From NCBI GenBank assembly GCA_017468435.1, contig JAFUIP010000014.1:62001-126000 (forward strand): 64,000 nucleotides of DNA, in the 5' to 3' direction. Positions 34,246-44,900 of the stretch are shown in pieces. The notes under the pieces were generated by a model. The model did no database searches. It worked only from the letters and a program-made list of their open reading frames with translations, and was not told the DNA's origin. The DNA comes from Bacteroidales bacterium (GTDB lineage: Bacteria; Bacteroidota; Bacteroidia; Bacteroidales; UBA1402). The stretch's first letter is position 1. The number at the start of each line of letters is the position of its first letter. A program made the translations under genes and the position numbers.

Positions 34246-35037
34246 ATGTACAAATTAGCTATTATGGGCTGTGGCAAGTTGGCGAAAATCGTTGCCCAAG
34301 CCTTTATACAGGGAATGCTTCCCGAATACCGACTGACTGCCGTTTATTCACGCACTTTTGCACACGCACAAGATATTGCTGACACGATGCAAGGCCATCA
34401 AGATTGCGATTGTCAGGCCTGCCAAAGCATGGAAGAGCTGCTGGCGCTGAAACCCGATTTCTTGGTAGAAGCCGCTTCGCCCGCCGCCATGAAGGAATGG
34501 GCCGTGCCCGCACTCTCGCAAGGATGCAACGTAGTAACACTGAGCATCGGGGCCTTGGCCGACCAGACATTCTACCACAAGGCACTGCAAGCCGCACGCG
34601 ACAAAGGCAGCAAGATTTACTTGGTTTCGGGTGCCACCGGCGGTTTCGACGTGCTTAGAACAGCCGCCCTCATGGGCAACGCCAGCGCTTGCTTCTTCAA
34701 CAAAAAGGGTCCCAACGCACTGAAAAACACACCCGTGTACGACGAGAGCCTACAAACAGAACAACGCGTAGTATTCAGCGGTAGCGCCACGCAAGCCATC
34801 GAACAGTTTCCCACCAAAGTCAATGTGACGGTGGCTGCCTCATTGGCCAGCGTGGGCCCCGACAAAATGCAAGTGCGCATGCAATCGACACCGGGCTTCG
34901 TTGGCGACACACAAAGAGTTGAAATCAAGAACGATCAGGTGCACGCCGTCATCGATGTGTACAGCGCCACGGCAGAAATTGCCGGCTGGTCGGTAGTGAG
35001 CAAGCTTCAGAACATTGTCTCAGCCATTGTTTTCTAA
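34246..35037 (+). CDS. Aspartate dehydrogenase-like NAD(P)-binding protein
   Basis: 263 residues from the ATG at 34246, the first one after the promoter. The N-terminal Rossmann fold (LAIMGCGKLAKIVAQAFI, VVTLSIGALADQTFY) and the C-terminal alpha/beta domain (SGATGGFDVLRTAAL, NKKGPNALKNTPVYDE, FPTKVNVTVAASLAS) match the aspartate dehydrogenase (NadX) family, which makes iminoaspartate for NAD synthesis or forms oxaloacetate. No nadA or nadC is nearby, so the physiological role is open. The 3' end overlaps the convergent dehydrogenase gene by 18 bases. Confidence 0.85.
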   Translation: MYKLAIMGCGKLAKIVAQAFIQGMLPEYRLTAVYSRTFAHAQDIADTMQGHQDCDCQACQSMEELLALKPDFLVEAASPAAMKEWAVPALSQGCNVVTLSIGALADQTFYHKALQAARDKGSKIYLVSGATGGFDVLRTAALMGNASACFFNKKGPNALKNTPVYDESLQTEQRVVFSGSATQAIEQFPTKVNVTVAASLASVGPDKMQVRMQSTPGFVGDTQRVEIKNDQVHAVIDVYSATAEIAGWSVVSKLQNIVSAIVF

Positions 35038-35940
35038 GAAGTTCTTAATATTTGCAAGCACCTTCTCACTGAGGCGGACGAAAGCCTGACTCGTGCGACC
35101 GGTAGAAACATTCATGCAGCGAACATGCGGATGTTGCAAGAAAGAAGCATTGCCCAAAGCTCCCAAAGTGTCACAGAAACAACGGTTGTCGGCATCGAGC
35201 CAGGCAGCGAAAGGAGCCTCGTCCCAAGCAGGCGACAAGCCGGTGTTAAAGAGAATCTTACGAGAACCAAGCGCAGCAAATTCAGCTTCGTGAAGCAAGA
35301 CAGTATTTTTGTTCAAGCAGCAGAAAACCACATCAGACTGAGCCAGCAATTCTTGTAAGGGTAGGAAGCGATAGCCTTTGGCCTCAGCTTCGGGTTTGGC
35401 AGAACGCGCAAAATAAGCAATGTCAGCTCCGAAGAACTTCATGGCATCGGCAATCATTCCGCCCGATTTTCCCAAACCGACAATACCCACTTTCAGGCCG
35501 GTGATTTCACGCGGCATGGATTCCCAAGACTCTTGCTCGAAACCGTGCAGCAAACGCACCAACTCACTCACCACGTATTCGACCACACCCTCGTCGCCGT
35601 AGTCACGAATGCCGGTCACGACAATGCCGTGCGCCTGAGCATAACGAATATCCACATTGGCACTTTCGGGCGAATAGAGCGAACAGCACATACCCACATA
35701 TTTAATGTTGGGACACTGCGACATGGCATTGGCCGTAAGTTGAGAGGTATAACTGAGCAAAACCGCATCAGCATCGGCAATTCGACGCACAATTTCAGCA
35801 TCGTCAGAAGGAATATCACCAAACAAGACCACTTCGTTGGCGTAATCGTACAAAGCCTTTTCGGCCGAAGGAATCAGGCTAACGGGCTCAATGGCCACCA
35901 ATTTATTGAATTTCATTGCTTTACTGTTTATTGATTTCAT
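35020..35940 (-). CDS. D-isomer-specific 2-hydroxyacid dehydrogenase
   Basis: 306 residues. NAD-dependent oxidoreductase of the 2-hydroxyacid (SerA/Ldh-like) family: N-terminal substrate domain, then the Rossmann domain with GLKVGIVGLGKSGGMIADAM and the substrate/Arg segments typical of the fold (VVFCCLNKNTVLL, FNTGLSP). The usual catalytic Arg-Glu-His set is not obvious, so the substrate is uncertain. The ATG at 35940 overlaps the preceding stop by four bases (ATGA); the in-frame ATG at 35916 (MKFNKLVAIEPVS), preceded by an A-rich stretch, is an equally plausible start. Last gene of the potassium-uptake unit. Confidence 0.82.
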   Translation of the reverse strand: MKSINSKAMKFNKLVAIEPVSLIPSAEKALYDYANEVVLFGDIPSDDAEIVRRIADADAVLLSYTSQLTANAMSQCPNIKYVGMCCSLYSPESANVDIRYAQAHGIVVTGIRDYGDEGVVEYVVSELVRLLHGFEQESWESMPREITGLKVGIVGLGKSGGMIADAMKFFGADIAYFARSAKPEAEAKGYRFLPLQELLAQSDVVFCCLNKNTVLLHEAEFAALGSRKILFNTGLSPAWDEAPFAAWLDADNRCFCDTLGALGNASFLQHPHVRCMNVSTGRTSQAFVRLSEKVLANIKNFLENNG

Positions 35941-36359
35941 TCATTGACAATGGCTTCCCAACTATAGGATCTGTTGTCGCCCCGTTTGCCGAGCGTCCAA
36001 GTGGCACCGGTGTTGACATTCATCAGAAAGACATGAGAGGCCTGTTCTTCGTGAATATAAAGTTGATAATTGACAGCATTCGCGCAAACACTATCGTTCA
36101 TGTTCTCCACTTGACGACTCATCAACACCCATTTACCCGGACTGAAAAGACCCGTACTGACCAACTGATACACTTCGCCGTTGTATTTGTCCAATTTAAA
36201 AGCAAACTGTTTGGAAGCCAGAATCTCGAAACGAGCCGATTCCACCGAAGTTTTCTTCAATGTCTGCATATTAACGACTGTGGTATTTTCTACCCTATCT
36301 TCCGCAAAAAGCCCAAAGGCAAACAATGCAAAAAAAACAATTAACAGATTCTTTTTCAT
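35937..36359 (-). CDS. Small secreted protein of unknown function
   Basis: 140 residues with signal peptide MKKNLLIVFFALFAFGLFA. The mature part carries two related beta segments, KLDKYNGEVYQLV and LMNVNTGATWTLG, a pattern known from small periplasmic Bacteroidota proteins but without assigned function. It is packed between the TrkA-like gene (eight bases) and the dehydrogenase (ATGA overlap), so it belongs to the operon. Confidence 0.75.
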   Translation of the reverse strand: MKKNLLIVFFALFAFGLFAEDRVENTTVVNMQTLKKTSVESARFEILASKQFAFKLDKYNGEVYQLVSTGLFSPGKWVLMSRQVENMNDSVCANAVNYQLYIHEEQASHVFLMNVNTGATWTLGKRGDNRSYSWEAIVNE

Positions 36360-36367
36360 AACTCTTC

Positions 36368-36790
36368 TTATATCAACTCAATACTGTCTTCGCTACTCTG
36401 GAAACTCCTGGCAAACACGCGCGCAGCATAGGTTTCGGGAATAATGATATGAGCCACACTCATAGCACTGAGAATCGAATGATGTACCTTATCCAAAGCG
36501 CGGGCATAAATGTTCTTTACCTCCAACTCTTTGAGTGCCACCACTGTTCGCAAAGAATGATCCATACTCTGACCAAGGGCCACCACCACATGGTCTATCT
36601 CATCCAAAGGCAAGGCCGCCAAAGCTCTCTTCTCGGTAGAATCCATAATATATGCCAAAGAAATACGATCTTTCACGTCGTTCACGCGGTGCTCGTTTAT
36701 ATCCACACCAATCACATCGTGACCATGGTCGGTAAGATCTTCGGCGAGACGTCTTCCGAAATTGCCCAATCCGATAATCAAAAACTTCAT
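36368..36790 (-). CDS. TrkA-type RCK_N domain protein lacking the RCK_C domain
   Basis: 140 residues that make up only the NAD-binding RCK_N domain of the potassium-uptake regulators TrkA/KtrA: FLIIGLGNFGRRLAEDLTDHGHDVIGVD (nucleotide-binding loop), then DHVVVALGQSMDHSLRTVVAL and IYARALDKVHHSILSAM. KtrA proteins normally have about 220 residues with a C-terminal RCK_C ligand-binding domain. Here the stop comes right after the N-domain and the next gene follows within eight bases, so the shortening looks real and not a sequencing error. It lies 17 bases after trkH and should gate that channel. Confidence 0.9.
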   Translation of the reverse strand: MKFLIIGLGNFGRRLAEDLTDHGHDVIGVDINEHRVNDVKDRISLAYIMDSTEKRALAALPLDEIDHVVVALGQSMDHSLRTVVALKELEVKNIYARALDKVHHSILSAMSVAHIIIPETYAARVFARSFQSSEDSIELI

Positions 36791-36807
36791 AATCTATTGT
36801 CAATAAA

Positions 36808-38640
36808 TTAGTTAATAATCACATTTCCTTTAGGATACTTCAAGCGATAAGCCGTATTTGTGGGGATCAGACTTATCAGAATAGTAATCAAACCCACACG
36901 ACCGATAAACATCGCCACAGAAATAAGAACCTTGCTTGCACCGCACAACAAAGGAGTCACATTCAAGGAAGAACCCACCGTTCCCATGGCCGAAATCACC
37001 TCGAAAAGCAAACTCAGCGCAGGAATGTCCGGTTCCAAAACAACCAAAGCGACAAAGAAAAACATAATGGCCATCAACGAACCAAACACTGTCGCATAGG
37101 CACGACGAATAGAATCGGGAGAGATCTCACGGTTGAAGAGCACCAGATTATCTTCGCCTTTGATAGCCGCAAGAAAATTGGAAAACGATACCGCAAACGT
37201 ATTCACTTTGATACCGCCCGCCGTCGATTGCGAAGCTCCGCCCACCCACATCAGAAACATATACAGAATCAGTGTCAGCAAAGAGAAATGCGTCAGATCG
37301 ACACTATTGAATCCGGCAGTACGGGGAGCAATGGCATTAAACAGCGAATGGACCAACTTGTCTATCACGGGCATTCCCTCGAAAGCCTTATTCCACTCGA
37401 GTCCGGCTATCAGCACAAATCCCATCAAGATAAGACCCATCGACCATTTCAGCACGATGCGCGTATTCAAACTTGTCAGGTGATGATACTTATGCACTAT
37501 TTTGTTCCTCCTAAAAAGACGATGCCACACTCTTCTGATGTGATAAAAAAGGACCTCCTTAAAGTTCACCAAAATCGGGAAACCAATACCACCCAAGAAA
37601 ATCAAGGCAGAAACGATCAAATACAAACCATTGTGACCTTGCATCAGCAAAGGATTGCCCAAGTTGCCCGAAAGCGTCGAGAAACCAGCGTTACAGAAGG
37701 CCGACACGGAATGAAAAACAGAAAAGAAAATCTCTTCGGAAAGCGTCATTCCCATGGTAGTATGAATATTCATCCAGATAAACAAGGCGCCCACTCCCTC
37801 TATGATAAAGGTAAATCCCAAAATATTCAGCAAAGTGGAAACCAAGGAAGACATTCGTTCAGAGTTCACCATATCTTTCAGCGCGAACTGATTATAAAAA
37901 CCGGTATGCCCCATGAAAAACATCGCGAAGAAACTGGTGATGGTCATCACGCCAAGACCTCCTATCTGAATAAGCAAAGCGATAATAATCTGCCCCTCCA
38001 TCGTAAAGATGGAAGATATATCGATCGGCGTCAAGCCGGTAACGCAAACCGCACTGGTAGAAACAAACAAGGCATCAATCACCGGCAATTTCACCCCTTC
38101 GATGGTAGAACGCGGCAGCAGCAACAACACCGTTCCAACAAAAATAATGATCAAGAAAAGTTGAGCCAGCAACATAGCAGGATTGGTCCGTTTTCCAATC
38201 AGTCTTACCACGCCCTTTGAAGCTTCTATCAAAGAAAACAGCAGCAACAAAAACAGTTGATAATACTTGGCATTGAGGAAGTTCCACAAAGTTTGCATCC
38301 AATGGACATCGGGCGAGGGTTTTATAAAATAGGCCATCGCCGACAAATACATCAGCAAACCCATGAAAATAGTCAAAAACAGGGATCTACGCGTAATAGT
38401 CCGAATAGAGAAAACAAGATTCAAGCTAAAAAGGACCAGATAATATATCCACACGTAATGGTAAATGTCATCAACAAACTGCTGTTCCTGAGGATAAAGG
38501 TCGAAACCATAGTCTATCACTATTGACACCAGGAATATCAGAGACACACAGAAAGTGCAGATTCTGACAATCTTAGTGAACAATTTCAGAAACACGTTCC
38601 AAGCGTCCTGCCATTGCCGTTTTTTGATAGATACTTTCAT
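36808..38640 (-). CDS. TrkH/KtrB-type potassium transporter
   Basis: 610 residues, a membrane protein with an extra N-terminal part of about 150 residues (several helices) before the canonical four-repeat TrkH core. Selectivity-filter-like segments are visible: FVSTSAVCVTGLTPID, VSAFCNAGFSTL, IAPRTAGFNSVD and ISAMGTVGSSL. It passes K+ into the cell and works with the RCK protein encoded next. First gene of the operon. The N-terminal extension is typical of Bacteroidota TrkH. It is divergent from the GH43 gene. Confidence 0.94.
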   Translation of the reverse strand: MKVSIKKRQWQDAWNVFLKLFTKIVRICTFCVSLIFLVSIVIDYGFDLYPQEQQFVDDIYHYVWIYYLVLFSLNLVFSIRTITRRSLFLTIFMGLLMYLSAMAYFIKPSPDVHWMQTLWNFLNAKYYQLFLLLLFSLIEASKGVVRLIGKRTNPAMLLAQLFLIIIFVGTVLLLLPRSTIEGVKLPVIDALFVSTSAVCVTGLTPIDISSIFTMEGQIIIALLIQIGGLGVMTITSFFAMFFMGHTGFYNQFALKDMVNSERMSSLVSTLLNILGFTFIIEGVGALFIWMNIHTTMGMTLSEEIFFSVFHSVSAFCNAGFSTLSGNLGNPLLMQGHNGLYLIVSALIFLGGIGFPILVNFKEVLFYHIRRVWHRLFRRNKIVHKYHHLTSLNTRIVLKWSMGLILMGFVLIAGLEWNKAFEGMPVIDKLVHSLFNAIAPRTAGFNSVDLTHFSLLTLILYMFLMWVGGASQSTAGGIKVNTFAVSFSNFLAAIKGEDNLVLFNREISPDSIRRAYATVFGSLMAIMFFFVALVVLEPDIPALSLLFEVISAMGTVGSSLNVTPLLCGASKVLISVAMFIGRVGLITILISLIPTNTAYRLKYPKGNVIIN

Positions 38641-38697
38641 TGTTTACAAGATTCACCTGCGAATGTACGGCAAAATATCGTTTTCTACAAAATTGAT

Positions 38698-38705
38698 TAT
38701 CTTTG
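38698..38705 (+). promoter_or_regulatory. Likely -7 box for the GH43 arabinanase gene
   Basis: TATCTTTG, a full TAnnTTTG match 49 bases before the start codon. The -33 position is not TTG. Confidence 0.45.
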
Positions 38706-38754
38706 CCACAAACAAGACATTTTCTATTAACTTATTATTCCTAAGACCAAGATT

Positions 38755-39807
38755 ATGATGAAGAAATTATTTGTCTGCTTAATGATAGGCCTGAGCGCAG
38801 TAGCCATGTTGCCGGCTCAAGAGAACAAGCAACGACCCGCCACCGATTATCCTATGGCCCACGACCCCGTGGTTGCTTTCTGCGAAGGTAAATATTACCT
38901 TTTTACCACCGGATTCAACGTTGGCATGATGCAATCGGACGACATGAAACATTGGCGCTTCATCGGTTCGGCACTGAAAGAAACTCCCACCTGGCCCAAG
39001 GAATATGCACCACGTTACAACGGCCACACCTGGGCACCCGATATTTTCTTCCACAACGACACCTGGTATCTCTACTATTCTTGCTCGTCTTTCGGACGCA
39101 ACAGTTCGGCAATAGGTGTAGCCACCAACAAAACACTCAATCCGGAAAGTCCCGATTATGAATGGAAAGACCAAGGCATGGTGATAGCCTCCGTTCCCGG
39201 TCGCGACGACTGGAATGCCATAGACCCAAACGTCATCATCGATGAATACGGGCAGGCATGGATGTCGTTCGGCTCGTTCTGGAGCGGCATCAAGATGGTA
39301 AAACTCGACAGCACACTTACGCGCATTGCGCAGCCACAGGAATGGTACGGACTCTGTCACCGTCCGGCGCACACCCTTCCCAAATACGATCGTCCCGACG
39401 ATGCCGTGAAACCTCATGCCAAGGGCCGTCTTTTCGAACCGGGCGACGGTGCCGTAGAAGCACCCTTTATTTTCCGCAAGGGCGACTATTGGTATCTCTT
39501 CGTTTCGTACGACCTTTGCTGCCGCGGCAAGAACAGCACCTATAAAGTGGTGGTAGGCCGCGCCAAGGAGGCCACCGGCCCATACATCGACCGAGAAGGC
39601 ATCAGTCTGATGGAGGGCGGCGGCACATTGGTGGTAGAAGGCAACGAGCGTTATGCAGGCGCAGGCCATTCAGCCACTGTCAGTTTCAATGGGAAAGACT
39701 ACTTGTTTTTCCACGGTTACGACATGGAAGACAACAGCCGTGCACACTTACTCATCCGCGAAATCACCTGGGATGCAGAGGGTTGGCCTAGCGTGCAACT
39801 TTATTAA
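38755..39807 (+). CDS. Secreted GH43 arabinanase/xylosidase-type glycosidase
   Basis: 350 residues with a signal peptide (MMKKLFVCLMIGLSAVAMLP). The five-bladed propeller shows the three catalytic acids of the family: Asp37 (MAHDPVVAF, base), Asp157 (NAIDPNVIID, pKa modulator) and Glu235 (GAVEAPFIF, acid). The YNGHTWAPDIFF, GSFWSGIKMVKLD and GAGHSATV segments are closest to endo-1,5-alpha-arabinanases. It probably trims pectic arabinan in the periplasm. The alternative start at the second Met is three bases later. The 3' end overlaps the convergent fimbrillin gene by four bases. Confidence 0.88.
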   Translation: MMKKLFVCLMIGLSAVAMLPAQENKQRPATDYPMAHDPVVAFCEGKYYLFTTGFNVGMMQSDDMKHWRFIGSALKETPTWPKEYAPRYNGHTWAPDIFFHNDTWYLYYSCSSFGRNSSAIGVATNKTLNPESPDYEWKDQGMVIASVPGRDDWNAIDPNVIIDEYGQAWMSFGSFWSGIKMVKLDSTLTRIAQPQEWYGLCHRPAHTLPKYDRPDDAVKPHAKGRLFEPGDGAVEAPFIFRKGDYWYLFVSYDLCCRGKNSTYKVVVGRAKEATGPYIDREGISLMEGGGTLVVEGNERYAGAGHSATVSFNGKDYLFFHGYDMEDNSRAHLLIREITWDAEGWPSVQLY

Positions 39808-40832
39808 TTGATACTGCTGTCAACGCCGTTTTGATCGACCCATTCAACGTTGGTTGTCTGCATGCTGATGGTTGAAGCCGAGAATTCAAACTGATAAGTG
39901 TACCTCATACCCATTTTCCATTCAATCAACGCAGGTTGTTCATAGACATATTCCTTCTCTATCGTATTACCATCACCAGTAGGCGTTTTCACTGTATAAA
40001 TAATAGTAAAGACACGTTCAGGACTCGAAGAAGGAATGGCCATAAGGCCTCCTCCGAAAGATGTCATTGTGGTATTCAAAGTAATGCCAAGCGCTTCACC
40101 GGTATAACTATGGTTCAACACAGCCATTTCTTGCATTTCATCAGGAGTCCAGGTAGCCGTAGAGTAGGTATCAGCGTTAAATTCGCCATAGTCATCATAG
40201 TTGAAATCAACATCCAAAACACCATTGTAATTAGCTTTTACCAACACCTTCTTGATGGAAACAATGTTATCTTTCGATGCCTTGAACTTGAAGTTGATCC
40301 AACACAAAGTGTGCTTGAATTGCAAAGGTTGCACATGATAACCATTTTCATCATATACACCTCTGGTACCGCCATACATCAAGTCCATTTGACTATTGTC
40401 ATCGTTACCCGTCAATGTCACCTTTGCATGGCTTGCAGGATGCTCCTCATCCCATACGATCTCCACTTTTCTGTTACTTCCCAATTGTTTCGTGATGGCA
40501 GAAAAGTTAATGACGCAATGAGAAAAAGGCCAATACTGCCCTCCACTCCAACCATTGCTTGTATGCAAAAAAGGGATATTCGTAAAGAAATTGCCAAATG
40601 CACCCTTATGCTGATTGTCGGATTTGGCAATATACGAAGACACCAGAAACATATCTCCTACCACCATGCCTCCGCTCCCCAACACAGGAACTTTTGTCAC
40701 CGGGTTTGATGATTCCACAACCGGTGTTAGTTTAATCTCTTTCGCCTGTTCCGGATATTGAACTTCCACTTTACTACAACTGGCCAAAAGGCCGAGACCC
40801 AAAATACAGGTCAATAACACATTGTTCTTCAT
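39804..40832 (-). CDS. Fimbrillin (Mfa-like) family lipoprotein
   Basis: 342 residues. Lipoprotein signal ending at Cys19 (ILGLGLLASC). The body fits the Mfa-like fimbrillin fold: N-terminal domain with SGGQYWPFSHCVINFSA, the helper FKHTLCWINFKFKA near the domain junction, and a C-terminal strand-rich part ending YTYQFEFSASTISMQTTNVEW. The arginine of the possible processing site is replaced by lysine (Lys47, PVTKVP), unlike in the rightward operon. Probably a pilin or pilin-like surface subunit, encoded behind the DUF5119-like gene with a 46-base gap. Confidence 0.82.
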   Translation of the reverse strand: MKNNVLLTCILGLGLLASCSKVEVQYPEQAKEIKLTPVVESSNPVTKVPVLGSGGMVVGDMFLVSSYIAKSDNQHKGAFGNFFTNIPFLHTSNGWSGGQYWPFSHCVINFSAITKQLGSNRKVEIVWDEEHPASHAKVTLTGNDDNSQMDLMYGGTRGVYDENGYHVQPLQFKHTLCWINFKFKASKDNIVSIKKVLVKANYNGVLDVDFNYDDYGEFNADTYSTATWTPDEMQEMAVLNHSYTGEALGITLNTTMTSFGGGLMAIPSSSPERVFTIIYTVKTPTGDGNTIEKEYVYEQPALIEWKMGMRYTYQFEFSASTISMQTTNVEWVDQNGVDSSIN

Positions 40833-40878
40833 AATAATAAGTTTTAAGATTAATTAAAAAGGTGAATAAAAATGAGAT

Positions 40879-41793
40879 TTATAAAGGTATGACAATCACT
40901 TCCTCATTCCACGGATTCGGAATTGGAACCATGGCGTCATTATCGATTTTTGGAATATCCACAACGATGCTGTCATCTATAAGCAACTGATTGTCATCCT
41001 GTTCAAATTCATCGGTAATATCATAGATATGGTCTTGGGTAGTGCCATCGATGTTGATTATGCTCACCCGAAGAAAAACTTCGCTTTGCTCACCAGGTAA
41101 TTTTCCGAAGGTTTCAAAGGTAGATTGCAAGAGATTCTCTTTCGGCAAGAAATTCATATCAAGATACAAAGACACCGCTTCTGCACGCAGTTCCGGCCTG
41201 GCAAAATAATTCGATCGAGCCTGCCCGCTAATGTAGGCTTCTACCCTATCGATGTATTCTGCTCCTTCCGCAATAGCCACTTCCAAAGAATACTCTTCTA
41301 CAATGGAACTCGCTTCCACCCTGATCTTCTGTACCTGATCCATCGCACGCATAGATGGGATTTCCAAGTCTCGCCTTCTGGCCACATATAAATGATCCGG
41401 AGAGTACAGCACATCCTGTCCATCAAAAACAGACGGCCTATCGGTGTTTTCAGTATATGCCTCTATCCACTGATACTTCTTCAAAGATCTTATCTGCGTC
41501 CGTTCCGTACCTACCCCGTACAACACCATATCGTATAGACCGGGCGGCAAGACAATCTCGCCACCTTTTGCCGGCAACACGTATGTAAACATCAGTTCAT
41601 GCGTCTCTCGATGATAAAACATCACCTGCACCTGGTTACATGGCGGCACACTATGCGAGGGTTCAAGTTTCCAATCAACTAACAGTTCAATCCGTGAAGT
41701 AGCTTCGTAGAGCGGCATACGCGTGCATCCCGACAAGACGAAAAGCCATCCTGCCACCACCCAAGCCACAGCTATGATATTATCCATTTTCAT
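40879..41793 (-). CDS. DUF5119-like lipoprotein (possible fimbrial anchor or accessory)
   Basis: 304 residues with a lipoprotein signal ending at Cys23 (AGWLFVLSGC). The sequence resembles DUF5119 proteins of fimbrial operons: an early IELLVDWKLEP strand, LPPGLYDMVLYG, and a long beta-sandwich-like part. Its counterpart in the rightward operon lies at 51495-52667. Role inferred from context: outer-membrane-linked accessory or anchor for the pilus subunit encoded next. Own promoter at 41817-41847. Confidence 0.72.
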   Translation of the reverse strand: MKMDNIIAVAWVVAGWLFVLSGCTRMPLYEATSRIELLVDWKLEPSHSVPPCNQVQVMFYHRETHELMFTYVLPAKGGEIVLPPGLYDMVLYGVGTERTQIRSLKKYQWIEAYTENTDRPSVFDGQDVLYSPDHLYVARRRDLEIPSMRAMDQVQKIRVEASSIVEEYSLEVAIAEGAEYIDRVEAYISGQARSNYFARPELRAEAVSLYLDMNFLPKENLLQSTFETFGKLPGEQSEVFLRVSIINIDGTTQDHIYDITDEFEQDDNQLLIDDSIVVDIPKIDNDAMVPIPNPWNEEVIVIPL

Positions 41794-41816
41794 TAGGTAT
41801 CAGATTTAAGTCGCTG

Positions 41817-41847
41817 CAAATATACAACACCAAAAAGCGAAAGTCAA
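41817..41847 (-). promoter_or_regulatory. Promoter of the DUF5119/fimbrillin pair
   Basis: On the minus strand TTG (complement of 41845-41847), exactly 20 bases, TATATTTG (complement of 41817-41824), both full matches. With the terminator just upstream it separates this pair from the giant gene. Confidence 0.78.
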
Positions 41848-41892
41848 GTATTTTCGAAATAATTTATTTACCTTCCCTTAACACGACAAATC

Positions 41893-41929
41893 AAAAAAGA
41901 ACTGTGCCAAGTTTATCTTCTTGACACAG
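41893..41929 (-). terminator. Terminator of the giant YGGGN gene
   Basis: On the minus strand CTGTGTCAAG and CTTGGCACAG form a 10-bp stem (one G-U), eight-base loop, followed by TTCTTTTTTG. It begins eight bases after the gene's stop. Confidence 0.9.
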
Positions 41930-41936
41930 CCTTTAC

Positions 41937-44900
41937 TCAACCACCGATTACCACATTGGTTTGGCCGGTCACCTTGGCTTGGTTGCCACCACCATAGACG
42001 TTGCCGCGGATATCTGCGCTTTTAGAAGCTTCCGTGCCGATGTTCACTTGGGTGTTACCAATTACCGCAGCTGCATTACCGCCACCGAATACATTTCCTA
42101 TGGCTCCAATCTTGCCCTTCTCATGAACGGGCAGGGTGACTGTAATACCGCCGCCAAAGTCAATGGTCTTTCCATTATAGGGCCAATCCTCAACGGCATT
42201 TTTGGCACCCGTCGCAACATTGATGTTTACGGTGGGATTGCCCGTCACGACGGCTTCTTTACCCAAACCTCCGCCATAGACATTGCCTATACTGGTGAAC
42301 GAACGGATATTGATGGTAGGATGCTTATCTCCGGGAGTGGTGTAGGGAGCCTTGTTTCCGCATCCGTAAAGTTCTCCGATGGTGATGGGGTTACAGCCAG
42401 TCTCTTCGATATTTACCGTGATGGAACCCTTAATCGTGCCACCCAAGTTGTTACCACCGAATACGCGGTCAAAGTGGCCGCTGGTGATGGTCAGGTTGAT
42501 ATCGCCACCCACATCTGCATTGCGAGCCCCGCCATAGATTTCTTTCAGATACTCGATACATCCTAACTGAATACCCGAGTTACCGTCCATGTAGGCTTCA
42601 TTGCCTCCACCATAGATATCACCGGCATCCAGTGGACAATCGCTGGCTGCATCCATATATGCCGTAGCACTTCCTACTATATTTCCCAGCGTATTGCTAC
42701 CACCATATATATTATGGACCGTACCGCCGAGTACACTTGTCATGGCGTCGCCCGTACCGTATTTGCCTTGTGACTTATCTGTAGCATAGGCCGCAGCATC
42801 GATAATACCCACATCAGCACCATTGTTTGCATTCCATGTGGTGCCTCCATCTAAGGTATATCTATCCTTACCGTTACCACCACCGAACACGCTACCAATT
42901 TCGTAGCCACCCAAGATAGTGACATCGGTTGCCGGAGTTGCCGCAGCATTACCGCCACCATAAACATACTCGATGCTTGACAAATCACAGCCATCGATTA
43001 CCACCTGAAGAGGCTTATACAGATTATCGTGTGGAATAGCATTTACACCCCATGTATAAGATGTGAACTGTCCGTTTGCCGTCGGATTCGTCGGATTATA
43101 CGCAGCCAAGTTACCACCGCCATACACAGCTTGCAGCTCATAAACGCCGCTATTTTTGTCAGGCTTAGCCTTTACATTACCTTCACCGTCACGAGCCACG
43201 GTCTGCAGCACTTTAACCAAAACCGTTCCCTTAGGCGAACCGTTGATATTGTTGCATCCGAAGATACGGCCAGATGTAGGAATGCTATTACCCTTGTCGT
43301 CGGTTGTTGTTGCCAATGTGAAGGCTGTTCCATTGAGTGTAACGGTCACATTACCATTAACATCTGCAGCTGTTTCGCTATCGCCTAGACCACCACCGTA
43401 GGCATCGCCATGGATGATACCGCCTGTGAGGTTCACGGCTGTTGTATTGGAAGTGCTCGTGTTTACTTTACCGAGAGCAGAACCGCCATATACATCGCCA
43501 TTAATAGTACCACCGGCAATATTCACCTCTACATTTCCCGTCACGCCCGTAGCCTTACCATAACCACCACCATGAACGTTACCGATTTCAAAAGTGCCGC
43601 AAGCGTTCGGCGCTGTGCCAATATTCACTGTAACATTTCCCTCAATGGATTTCTCTGAGTTATTGCCACCAAATACGCTACCAATATTTCCACCATTGAT
43701 TGCAAGTTCAATGTTACCGGTGATTTTCGCCGCGTTGGCACCACCAAACACGCGATTGATGTAACCATCCGTACCTGTACAGACAATGTTCAGATTGCCC
43801 ACATTACTGGCCGCCCTGTTACCACCGCCATACACATCACCAATGTTCATTGTACAAGGAGTATCGCCACCATTTTCTGCCTGCGAATTTACAGTTACGT
43901 TAATAGTGCCGCCTATGGTTCCTTGGCTGTTTGAACCCCCAAATACATTAAGGATGGTGCCACCATAGATCTTTGTTGTGGCATCACCATTCACGTTGGC
44001 AGCGCTCACTGTACCGTTACCGCCACCGAATACATTGCCTATTTTATTGCCACCCCAGATGGTAACATTGGTACTATTCACCGATGCTGCATTACCACCA
44101 CCATAAACATATTCTATGCTGTTGTCGCATTTGTGAACAGTGACGATAGGTGTACCATTATATGGGGCCTTGTTGCCACCACCATAGACCGAATGGAGAG
44201 CATACTGCCCTTCAGCCGGAGCGGGGTCTGTGCCGTAGATATCTACCGTCACGGAACTTTGTGGAGCGCCATAGATATTGTTAGCACCATAGACACCACC
44301 CGAACCATTCTCACCAGTGCCGTCTGTTGTCTTCACACTGCCGCCATTGACCGTTACTTTCACAGGACCATAGACATTGGCTGCCACAGTATTGCTACCC
44401 AAACCACCGCCATATAGCGAACCGTTGATGGTACCTTCGTTCAAGGTTACATAGGTATGATAGTTATCATTTGCCGTCGTACCGTTGACATATCCCAAGG
44501 CAGAACCGCCATATACATCGCCATAGACGGTGACGCCACCTGTGGTTTGACCATCAGCACCGAGAGTGATATCCACATTACCTGAAACTTCCGTGTCCTC
44601 ACCATAGCCACCACCATGGATGTTGGCAGGAGCAGATGATGTTCCTACTTGGCCTCCGTTGATTTGCATGGTGACATTATTATTAATAGTACCTTCTGTG
44701 TTGCAACCGCCGTAAGCACCATCTTTTACGTGTCCACCAGTCATGATTATCGTTGGTGAGTACCCTTTTGTCATATTAGCACCGCCAAATACGCGTCCGT
44801 CTACACTTCCTCCGGTGATGTAAATATTGGCTTCGCCTAAGCTGAACCCATAGTTACCACCACCATAAACGTTTTTCTCAACTTCTGCTTTATCAGCTAC

